This document shows, piece by piece, positions 29,662-42,300 of a stretch of 64,000 nucleotides of DNA. The notes under the pieces were generated by a model, which was not told the DNA's origin, searched no databases, and saw only the letters and a list, made by a program, of their open reading frames with translations. Each line of letters begins with the position of its first letter. Within the stretch, counting starts at the first letter, position 1. Origin of the DNA: Zygnema cylindricum (taxonomy: Eukaryota; Streptophyta; Zygnematophyceae; Zygnematales; Zygnemataceae); assembly GCA_037447655.1 (NCBI GenBank), contig JBBHKE010001584.1:40622-104621 (forward strand), read 5' to 3'. The translations under genes and the position numbers were made by a program.

Positions 29662-32600
29662 CTGAAAAAAGTAAAAAATAAATAAATAACCCATTTAAAC
29701 GATGGAAAAAAAAAAGAATAAGAAAAATAAGAAAAACAAATGTATGAAAAATAAAGTTATGAAGCGTATTAAACAAAAGAAATGACCAATTTTCTGACGT
29801 GACAACAAATGCTTTCGTTTTCTAAATTTAATTAATCGAATAAAAGGAAAAAAAAAACTTTGTTTGGAGACTTTGAAACACTGCACGATTATGAAAGACA
29901 AAAAAAAATAAAAAATTAGTGTGTTCCATTCTGAAACATATTTTACATTTAAAATTAAGCAATGGACTCTCCCCCAAAACAAAAAGATTGACTGTCAAAT
30001 AATGAACAAAAAGAAAAAAAAAGAAAAAAGGGAGAAAGAGCAGGGGAGGGGGAGGGGGAGGGCGAGAGAGAGGAAAGGGAATAAAAAAAAAAAGAGTTAT
30101 GAAAAACTTTACTTCTCCGATAAAATAAACAAGCGAGAAGAAAAACAACTACAACCGCTAAAAACGCGAGAATAACGATAATAGCGATTAACCACGGCTT
30201 CAATCCTGTGAGCAAACACAGAAACAAAAGAAAGAAAAACAACCATAATCAAGTAAATTTATAAAAAATATATTATAATTTACAATAAACTAACTAAGAA
30301 AGGCAACGATGGCAATAAATAACAACAACAAGTAAATTAGAAAAAATACACTATAATTTACAATAAACTAACTAAGAAAAAAAAAAAAACAACCAAACAA
30401 ACCAAACTCAACCTCACATATTTGAATTTCAGCCGTAAAAACAGCCATAGAAAACCAAAAAGAAGCATTGTAAAAAAATTAGTGTGGAAAAGCAAAAATA
30501 TGCCTATGAGGAAAAGGTCCTGTCAAATTGTACAGGATAAGGAAAGAGAAAAGGATAAGGAGAAGGAATAAGGGTAAGGATAAAGAAAAAAATAACAATA
30601 AGGATAAGGATAAGTAAAAAACAAGAATATTATTATACTCCTTTGTAATAACACTACATTATTACTTTGTTACTTTATTACTATAACACTACCAATAACG
30701 GGAATAAGAAAAGGAATAAAAATGAGGAGGAGGATGAGGATAAGAATAAGAATATTTATAATGAACAATAGATAATGAATTACAAACAACAAAAAATAAT
30801 ATAATTAAGAAGAAAAATAAGTACCTGACTCGTCAGATTTATTATGCTTCACGGTGGGCGATGAAGCTATCGGGGGGAGAGAGAGAGGGAGCGTTTGTGG
30901 GAGAGGGAGAGGGAGAGGAAGGAGAGAGGGAGGAAGAAGCAGAGGGACAGCACAAAAAGGGTGGAGAGGGAGAGAGAGATGGAAAATAGAACAAGTCAGA
31001 TATTTTAAATTTAATCCTTTAAGAACTCTGGTTACAAAGAAAGTGCAAACTAAATAATAAATGCCCTTCTACATTGAATTTAGTTTGCAAAAAAAAGTTT
31101 AAGACAATGTTCTCTCAGTCAATGTGGTTACTAAAGATAACAAATACTAATGAAAGCCACAAATCAATATCATGAGTACATTCACGAAACAACATTCTCA
31201 CCTAAGAAAAAGGCCAAAAAAGTACGAATTACAAATTACAAATTACAAATTTACGAATGCATCCGTAAGTAACAAAGTACGGTAACTCTACATGCATATA
31301 AAAGGTTGCCCATACTATTTAACGTAACAGTAAATTTCAGGAATTCATAAACTGTTTTGTACTTTCTCACTAAAATTTCGGTAGAGTACGACCTTTTTGT
31401 ATGTAAGTGCGACAAAGTCCCGACAAGAGTTCCGTACTTTCGTTCCAAAAAGTACGGACCGCATTGCGATACGTGACATGACATACTGTAGAATCTATAC
31501 AGTAAAATACTATATACTATATAGTACAAGGGTATAGTAATACTACTCTCTATATATATATCGGTTTTAGTAATTATCACGATAGTAGTAAATTTGCCAA
31601 TACACCAATAAAGGGTTTTAGGCTTTTTTTACAAAAAAGGTTTTTTCTTACAATTTTTTTATTTACTAATATTATAATTTTGAAGGGGAAAAACCCTAAA
31701 ACCGTTTACAAACTTAGCGTCAATTTAACGCCATGCTTAACGTTTAATTAACAATTTTTTTGGCGATCCTTTTTTTGGCGTAAATTTAGAGTTTTTTTTT
31801 CAAGGCTTTCTCAGGAGTGTTTTTTTTTATTTGGCCTTTTTTTTGGCGTAAATCCGTCTAGAAACTCGGATTCAAACAAACGCCATTATTAACGTTTTTG
31901 GCGCTTTTTTTTTTTTTGGCGTAAATTTAGAGTTATTGTTGAAGGTTTTTTTAGGAGTTTTTTTTTTTTTTTTACATGGATGGTCGAATTTTATGGGCAA
32001 AATCCGAACAAAGTCGACCGTTCCGAGAAAGGGCGCCTCGAGTCGACTCAATTGGCGGAGAGGGACGAGAACATTCGACCCGGGAGCCTCTTCTGTCGTA
32101 CTAAATATTTGCAAATAAAATACGAGAGAGAGAGGATCTCCCGTCGTAAAGTTGGCAGTCATCACGCGAACCTACACCGAAAAAAAGAAGAAAAATCTTC
32201 TGGGAAATCAGGCAATTTTTTTTTTTTTTTTTTTTCTTTGATCAAGAGAATGTTAAGAACAGGCAAACCGGCGAGTCAACATCGGGCAAAAGGAGGCGGG
32301 ATTCAACAGAGAGAGGGAGGAAAGGAGAGAGGGGAGTGACATAGACAGGGAGGGACGGAGAGCAGGAAGAGGGAGGGAGGGAGGGAGGAGGGAGATGGAA
32401 TCTCACCTGAGACGACAAAATCCCAATAGTATCCGACACCCAATCCTCGATATCCCTCAAACACCGATTCGAAATGTAAGCGAGAGGCGTCGGAGAAAAC
32501 GAGAGTGCGACAAAAACGAATTTCGAACAAACGCATAAATTCGCGTTTTCAAAAAGGTACGGATTGGGGAGAAAGGCGCTCGAACAGGAAACGTTGCATT

Positions 32601-33140
32601 TATTCGGAGCCACAAAGTCGTCGAGAACGTTTTCGGAGGAACGACAGAAGTTTAAAACGTAAGGGTCTTCGGATTTCTGGCAGAGAGGATTGTCGGAGAG
32701 GCTGGGGAGAGGGAGAGGGGGGAGAGGGAGAGGGAGGAGAGGGATAGGGAAAGGGAGAGAGGGAGAGGGAGAGGAGGAGAGGGAGAGGGAGGGGGAGAGG
32801 AACAGTGAGGGAGGAGGAAAGGGAGAGGAAGAGGGAGGGGGAGAGGAAGGAGGGGAAGAGGGAGGGGGAGAAGGAGAGGGAGAGGGAGAAGGAGAGAAAG
32901 AGGGAGAAGGAGATAAAGAGGGAGAGGAGAAAGGGAGAGGGGTAGGTAGAGGGAGAGGGGAGAGAGGGGGCGAGGGCGGGAGGGGAAAGAGAGAAAACCA
33001 CAACCCAAACAAATTCAAATGTCAATTGCTGAAAAGGAGAATCTTGCATGGAAATGGATACGAACGCAAATTAGAGAACTGAACATTGCCTCTTGTTGTA
33101 TTTCATCTCATTAAAACCAATAAAGGGAGAGAGAGAGAAA

Positions 33141-33187
<47 letters not shown>

Positions 33188-36100
33188 TTTTTTTCTGTTT
33201 TATTGTAAGCATTTCCGTTTCAGTAAAGAGTCCTTATACATCTTTACTTCATGTTTAATATATTTTACTTTTTCTTTAGAATATCTGTCTTTAGTCAATT
33301 TTTTTCTCTCACTCCCTTGTGGTTTTTATTTAAGGTTTCCTGTCTTCAGTCACCTTTTGTTTTTATTATTTTTTTTTGTTTTTGTTTTTTTTTATTTATT
33401 ATTGTTTTTTTTATTAATTTTTAGGTTTTTAGGGCAGACTTCTCACTCCAGAGTTATTTTAGCGCCAGAAAGGCTTTCGGACGCCAAAGTAACAGTATTA
33501 TTCGATAAATCAATAAATTCGATATGGTTTTCTTTCGGAATTTTTATAAGTGAAGCGATATCTCCGGTGATTTTATTATTCTGCAAAAATCTGCCAAAAA
33601 AGAAAAAAAGAAGGCTCAATGTCAAATCCCAATTTTTTTATTAAATTTACATTTTATTTTGATTAGTTTTTTGTTTTTTCTGTATATATTTTGCATTTTA
33701 TTTGCAGTTTGCGTAATTTCCATTTTTTATATTTTTATCTTTTTTTTTGCATTTTTTTGCATTTTGTGCATTTTTTTCACATGCTGTTACATAGAAGATT
33801 TCTGAAAATGAAAAAAATAAATTAACAGATTCCACGCTAACATTTGGTGGCAAAAAGTCTAAAAGCTACAAAACACAGTAAGTAAAAAATAAAAAGTAAA
33901 ATAAAATAAATAAATCAATTAATAAGTAAATAAATAAAAATGACACTCACACAGCTTGAAGGAGCTCAAATCCGTCAAAATATCCAGAGGGAATTTCTCC
34001 GCTGATGTTATTTGACTGAAGACCCCTGTCAATTTAACAATTTTCAAAAAGAAAAACATAAAATTTCACATAGTTGATGTGGACTGATTGAAAACCGAAA
34101 GGAAAAACAAAAGAAAAAACAAAAAAATCACTTGGCCTGGAGGGAGGGACAGGAGGGGAGGGGGACGTGTTCAATAGCCTCCAGCTTGACAGTTCACCCC
34201 ACCCCAGTGCAAGGGGTGAGGATGGAGGGGGAGGGGGAGGGGAGGGGGAAGGAGAAGGGGAGGGAGAGGGTATAATTGAGCTTACAAAGTGAGGAGGGAG
34301 AGGTTATAAGAAGAAGGAAAATTGGGAAGACCGTCAAATCCACTCCCAAAAGACCCTATATCCCTGTTTATTTTTTTTTTATTTTTTTTTAAGAAAGAAG
34401 ACAACAAAAAGAAAATGAAGAAAAGAAAAAAAAAAAGAAAAAAAAAAAGAAAAAGAAAAAGAAAAAGAAAAAAGGAAAAAAAGGAAAAAAAAAGGGAAAA
34501 GAGAAAAGGGAGAGGCTCTCGAAAAGCGTAATAGGGGTGTTGGGAGAAAACCAAATATTATATTATATTATATTATATTATTATTTTATTCCTATTTATA
34601 AATATTCTTATTTTTTTAATTTGTGAGGATTTAAACTTCCTTAAAATTAAATTAGACCCCTTAAACTTTAAACTAAACTCCTTCCAAAAAAAATAATAAA
34701 TAAATAAAATATAAAAAAAATCTGTAAAAAAAATCACTTGAGAATCTCTTTCATTCTTCCAAAAATATCGTAAAATTCAAATATATGAAGCAAAAAATTA
34801 TTAAAAATATCCCAATTTTTTTTTTTAAACCCCTACAAAAAAACCTCTCAAATACACACTAAAACCCGTTTAAAACCCCCTAAAGAGTCTCTACCCCTTC
34901 CCTCTCTCTCCCTCCCCCCCCTCGAAAAAAAATCTCTAAATACACCCTAAGAAATAACTAGAACAAAGCCTCTTAAAAAAACAAAAAGTACGCATTTCGG
35001 ATAAAGGGGAGAGTTAAGATTAAAAAAAAGAGACATTAAAAAGATAAAAGGTGAGAATTTTTTTTATAAAGGGGAGATAAAAAATTGAAAAAAAAAAGAA
35101 ATTAAAAATAAATAAAACGTTTTAAATTTTTTTTGTAAAAAGAGGTTAAATTTTTTAAAAAATGGGATATTAGAAATTAAAAAAAGGGGGGGTTAAAAAT
35201 TAGAAGAAGAGGATATAAAAATTGAAAAAAATATTTGTAAAAAAAAAACCTACAATTTTTCGAGTGGTGAAGGAGGGAGACTCGAAACGTCAAATGTGAG
35301 ACTGTTATTATTAAGACTCCTGATAAAAAAAAAAAAAAAAAATGGAGAGGAAAAAAAAATTTAAAAAGTGAAAAACCATGTGCCTGAAAAGTGAAGAAAA
35401 AAAAAAACGAAAAAAAAAAATAATAATTAAATTACTTTAGGGACAATTTAGTTAAAAATATGTATCAATTCAAACAAAATTACATTTTTTGTTTTCTATG
35501 GAATTTTCCTCGAATTAAAAAGAGAGTATCGATGGAAAACTACAAATGACAAATATGTGAAAAAAAAAGTTGACAAAAGAAAAAGTAAAACGTGGAAACA
35601 TTTTTAAATAGGTTTAAAAAAATGGAATTGTGGAAAAGGTTTCAAAAATGTGATAAGAGAAAATAAAAGAAATGAAGGAAATATGGAAAAGATTTTTAGA
35701 ATGCGAGAAAAAAATAAAGTAGAATTTGGAAAAGATTGGAAAGAATTAAAAAGAGAAGAGAAATGTTAAAAAAATTACAACTTGATTGGAAAAAAAAAAA
35801 ACTTACAGATCTCTCAATTTAGTCAGATTCTCCAAATTTGGCAGAAGTCCAACAAAATTATTTTTACTCAAATCTCTGCAAAAGAAAAAAAAGGGGAAAA
35901 AAGGGAAGAGAAACCGATGGCATTTAATTAATTAAAGAATAAAATAATATCCGTAGATTACTGCAGAATTTACAAAAAAGAAAAAAAAAAAAAATTGTAA
36001 AATCTAATTATCGCAACAAATACGGATTTTAACACAAAAGAAAACTATTAAAAAAAAGAAAGGAAAAGAAGAATGGAAAAGAAAAAAAGAAAGGAAAAAA

Positions 36101-36350
36101 AAGGATAAATAAAATATTAAAAAATAAAAACAATAAACGTTAAAAAATTCAAAATCAATTGCTATATAAATGATAATAAATTACGAAAAAACAGCAATAA
36201 TAAGCAGCAAATTTCAAAATCTACGGAATAATTAATAGAAAAAAAGAAAAAATAAATAAACAACAAAAAAAAAAATAAAAAATCCAAAAAAAAAAAAACA
36301 AAGATGACCAATAAAAGAAGGAAAAAAAAAAAGGAAAAAAAAAGGGGAAA

Positions 36351-36385
<35 letters not shown>

Positions 36386-39300
36386 AATATCCAAATTAAC
36401 CAAGGAAGAAATGTCGGCTGGAAGTTCTCCTCCGAGTCCACATCCACTTAAAATCCTGAGAAAGTAAATAAATTACATAAATAAGAATAAAAAAAAAAAA
36501 AGCGGATAAGAAACAGAAAAAAATAAACAAATAACTAAACTAACAAACAGACGAACAAATAATTTTCCACTGATTTAAAATCACATTGATAGGTAAAAAA
36601 AAAAAAAAAAACACCACAACAAACATTTGGAAACTCAAAACACCATTTAAAAAAAAAAAGAAACAAAAAAAATTAAAAAAAAAAAAAAATTTACCCAAAA
36701 TAAAAGTAAAAAAAATAACAAAAATACAAAAAAACTCACAAAGAACTTATATTTTCCCCAAATTTGGAAATTTCCCGAGGGATAACTCCTCCGAGATTGT
36801 TGCCACTCAGGTCTCTGAAAAAAAAAAAAAAAAAAAATTAACTGAAAGTCCGTTTCGATAGAAGAGGGAAGGGGGAGGTGGAAGGGGATGGGGGGGGGGG
36901 AAGGGAAATTCGGGGGAGAGAGAGGGAGAGGAGTGGCAGAGGTAGAGGGAGAGAGGGAAGGGAGAGAGAGAGAGAGTGCAACAGCTTACAAATTAATGAA
37001 GGTAGCATTAATATTGAATAACTCCGGAGGGATTTCATTAGTCAAATTATTATATTGAAAAAGACTGCAAAAAAACATACAAAAAAAATCCATTAATTAA
37101 AAGCCAAAACTGAAAAAAAATAAAAAAAACCAAAAAATACAGAAATATATATACAGATTTCAAAAAAAAAATAACAAAAGTTATGAATAGAAAATTATGA
37201 ACATATAAATAAACAAATAAGCATTTGAGATAATTTTCTTTCTCCATTATTGATTTTTTATTTTTTAGAAAGTGGAAAACTTTGCATTGCAATTTTGTCC
37301 TTTAGGAAGAATAATGCTCCAAAGTCTGTTGTTTTTACTGTGGATGCTAAAAGAAGAAAAATATATATTCTAATATTAACAGTTTCTGAGATGAAATCAA
37401 ATAAAAATATATTATAACATTAACAGTTTCTGAAATGAAATAAAATAAAAGATATATTCTAATATTAACTGTTTCTTAAATGAAATAAAATGTAGAGTCG
37501 AAAGGCGACTTTTGCCTCATGGCCTGTTAATATTGGCAAGGTGTGTCGCTCAACACTGGGTGTGTTTTTTCCCACACCCAATACAAAATAATTACTACTA
37601 CTTAGGACTTTGCCACTTTCCATACCTGATGGTGGACCTGGTGGTGAAATGGTTATATTGTTTTTAAGATATGCCTAAAAAATATCTCTAAATAAAAAAG
37701 TGCAATTATAAAGGGTTTCTCGCTTAAAATAAATATTGCACACAAAATTGTATGTAACTACGGAAAAGCGCGATGACGTCAAGAGATACACAACATTACC
37801 ACGCTACAATACTACACCATGTATCGCTATTAGTGTTAATGTTTTTTTTGGCGCTGAAAACTTATTTTCTCCGTACATGCATGTCGGATTATGGATCCGA
37901 CGGTTGCGATTAAAAGCCAAGATTCTCACCTTCCGATAGGCGGTCTCCATGTGAAAACCGGACAAGTATGTACGGAGAAAAGTTATTTTAAGTGGCGAAA
38001 AAATTATTAGCACTAATAGCGATACACGGTGTAATTTACAAAATGAGGTGCGTAAAGTTGATAATTAAACCTATAAACAAAATATAAATAGACGTAGCGA
38101 AAATTACAACGTGAATCGTTAATAGTGTTAACAACAACAATTCAGTGTCAGTTTTTTTCGGCCCTTCCACAAAAAACAGCACTAATAGGACAAATTTTGT
38201 AAGCGGTCGAAAGTTGTCCACGTCGGTCGTACCAACAATATAATTAATAACAGTTAACACTAAATAAACTCCAAAATCCACATTTTTCTTAACAGTGATA
38301 ATAATTCATGTTCACAACGCGTCTCTTTTCTCACGTGCGAGGCCGGTGGCGCGAAGCAAAACGACCTACCGCAGACTGCAGTAAAATACGGCCGTACCGC
38401 ACTTAAAAACAATAGCAAAGTACAATAATCCTGCTGCACTTTAGTGCGATTTCGGCTACCGTACTATACGATCCAATCGAAAGCCTCACTTAAAGTGGAA
38501 CACTCCACGCTCGTACTAATGAAAAGTACTATAATATGCATAATCTTGCTGCAATTTAGTGCGATTTCGGTAACCGTACTATACGATCCAATTGAAAGCC
38601 TCACTTAAAAGGGACACTCCACACTCGTACTAATGAAAAGTGATAGTATGCAAATACTGTAAATATGTGAACTTAATCATATAACGAGTGGTCGTGAACA
38701 TCGCTGCTCCAAATGGTTCTAATTACATTAGATTGATTTGGAAAGAGTTAGACCCTAATAATATAGTATTGCCTAATGATAAACCTCAAGGTTTTTAATT
38801 ATCCTAAGTATGGCCACAGTATTATTAGCCAGTAGTATAGTACTTTGCTCAAAGCTAAAAAATCATTTCACATTTTTAACACTTCAATGCATATTTATTT
38901 TTCATGCCACATGGATTTCTTGAGTTCAGAAACAAGGAGCAAATGAATTTTGTCTCTAGAACATTTTAAAATGTTGGTGGATGAAAGGAAAAAAATCCAG
39001 CAACGCTTACGAAATCTCCGAATAGTTTTTTCGTTGTGCATTATATGTGCTTGCAAAAGGCTACTTAATATCTACCTAATCAAGCCCCAAACAAAAGCTT
39101 ACATGTCAGACAACGATGCGAGGGACCCAATCTCACTGGGGATTGGACCAGTGAAGTTGTTTGAATGCAGCCACCTGCAAAAAGAGTAGGCGATGAATAA
39201 AAAGAATTGTTGAATGAACTAGCCTGCCTCAACTCTAAAAAAAAGACAACAAAGCTCTTTTGAGAAATTTTTGAAAGTGATTTACACTGAAAGCGTGGAA

Positions 39301-42300
39301 ACCACCTACTTTAAGAGTAAGACACGATCATAATTTTTTTTTAGATTTCGCTACTTTTTTATTTCCTAAAAAAGATGTGGATCCTCCAACAAAGCCACTC
39401 TATACTGCACAATTGTCACACTGACTTGACAAGACTAAGCCTGAAATGGTTTCTGTAAGAGAAAAGCTTACATTTCATAAGACATAAGACAAATGAATTG
39501 AAAGAGAAAAAAACATGCAGGTTGATCTCCTTAAATAAGCCATAACTGACCAGAAGACTGTGGCATGAATAACTTACAGAATTTCAACGTTTGTAACAAG
39601 ACTGTTTGTGATGTTGCCGACAAGCAAATTGTTATTCAGCCTCCTGCATTACTCTTAGATGGCACCAGAGTTAGAAACGAAAGTCAAAGATTTCTGTATC
39701 AACCTGATCGGACAATGATCTTTAGAGAAGACAAACTTGTAAAACAACATGCTATACTAGAAGATAACATAGATGGCTGTTAGAGATATAGCTCCTGCAT
39801 CATAAATAGAGTATTTCTTTTAAATAACAGGTGTTCTCTGGAAGCACATGAATCCATAACATCTTTGAAGTATTAACACTAGAGTAACAGTTGGCCGAAG
39901 CCAACAACTTACAAGTCACTAATTGCCGTGTCTTTCAAACTAGCCGGTATGGTTCCAGTTAGATAGTTTAAAGATAAGTCCCTGATTTTCCAAAAAACAA
40001 AAATAACATGAATTTGATGCACGCACAATTTGATACACAAAACATTGAACCAATCAACAAGGAATTTTTGAAAGGAGAACATACGGTGTTGCTTTTTAAG
40101 GCAGTTTGATCTACAAAGTGACTACTTATGGGTAAAATAACTAAGTGCTATGAGAAAGGAAAACAGTGTGTGAAACAAAAATAAAAGCTGAATCCTAAGT
40201 GAATTTTGACACAAGTGAAGTTTTAAATGCAACCCATAAGGCTCCACGGCTATGAAGTAAATTCCTAGAAAAATAGTCCGGCCAAAACACTTCATGACAG
40301 ACAATGGCACTAACTTGGGAAGTCTGACAAAAAGTTACTTGAATTCAACTTCTGGATATCAAATCCTTGGGACACTCAGCTCGTGATTTAGTTTAACAAA
40401 CATTATCAGCTGAATTCAGTAACCCAACAACACAAACAGTTTCAACCCTATGTACAAAACACAAGGAGATTCTGAACTCCCATTCACCATTCTGGCTAGG
40501 AGATACTCGAGATAGACATATGGAACAAAGAACTTAAATTCACTAGTTTGTTTTGCATACTTGCAAATATTAAACTTACAGTGTCTCCAAGTTAACAAGC
40601 TCTCCGATATTGTCAGGTATTTCGCCAGTCAATGAATTATCATGCAGATCGCTGGAGTGAAAAAACACAGCAACGCACCTAATTCAGTCAAATTTCATTG
40701 GTATAAAATGCATAAACAATCCACCGGCGACGTTGAGTGAACGTCAAACAAATTTACAGGAACCAATTACCTGGTCACAGTTCTAAAAAGACTCCATTGC
40801 ATACAGATCAGATGCTTAGTGCTGTGCGTCATAGGAGTCCCATGAGACCAGAATATGGCAAACAATTGAAGGTCTAAACCAACTACTGAAAACATTTTAT
40901 AGATATTCTCCCTCGTGAAAGCTTGTGGAAAAAAGTCAACAGCTCTTATGCATAGCTTAACTATCTTTCTTTTCATCACTAAGTGGACAATCATCTGAAA
41001 AGCCACACAAATAGAGTTTCAAGTAAGAGATGAAAAATACTTTTCTAAGCTTGTAAATGCGACAGAAGGAACATAATTCAAGAGACTCAAATAAAACCTC
41101 AGTGGCGACAATGCTAAAAAGGAAGATGCACTTTGGCCAGAATTTCGAACATAGAAATTGCTCGCAACGCCTACAATATTCCATTCTCCAGTAAGTTTAT
41201 TTCTACAGAACAAGATTTCTTAAACTTCTTACTGCAGCAGGAAAGACAAAGATATCTTCCGACAGTTGAACTTAAAAGTAGCCTGTAAACCAAGCACTTC
41301 AGTCAATCCTTAACCCTCCTCAGTATCGGTTGAACAAAGACAGGCTGGAATGAGGTTTTCCTAGAAAAACGTGCAATAAAAGCTTCAACGGCTGCAACTG
41401 GGAAAATAAACTTGGTCTGTCTACATTGCAATTGTTAACCAGTTTCTTTTGCAGTCAGTTCACACAAATATTCGTCATATACATTAGCAAATGACGGGTA
41501 AGCAAACGTTAGTTTTTGTCATGTTATCTCGTGTAAATTTCAAAGTTGAAACCAGCAACAAAGTATTTGTTTTTCATAGAATAGAACAACTTTATGCCCC
41601 ACTAAATCCTTTGAATTTCATTAAAGGAAATGACACCAATATGCTGGATACTAAGCCACACCTCTCAACGAATTAGCATAAATGAAGAGACTTACAGATA
41701 AGTTAAAGCCGTCATGCTCGTTATCTCAGGCGGCATTGGTCCTTCTAGGCCACATTGAGCACAACTACTGTTTTTGTTGCGGTTGGCACAATCATCCAAA
41801 ACAGTGAGACTGCTAATGAGTATTAAGTCACTAACACAACAATCTTTTCAGATTACCAACACAATTTTTTTATAAGGTTATTAACACAACGATCTTTTCA
41901 GGAAGAAATGAAAATTTATCGCACATGGGTGACAGGTTTGAATGATGAGACTTTGTCAACGACTGGAACAGCTCACATAAATCAAAAACAGTTGGGAATG
42001 TGGAGAATGTGTCATGGAAAAACCAGGTTTGATCTTCTCACAATCGCAAGAATATATACCGCTGACCACTATCAAACAATCTAAGATTAAAAATCCAGGA
42101 ACCAAACAGAACACAACTGAAACAATCTGATTTGGATTTGAGCATGGAATCAAATCATTTTTGCAAACGTTTGGAAGTGACACGTTTTCCTGGGCTTTTC
42201 GTGGCTAAACAACGTTTTATCATATTTCTAATGCAGCTCACGATTTTTTTTTTTTTGCAAAGATGACTTCTATACAAATTTTATAAAGACTGGAATTTGA

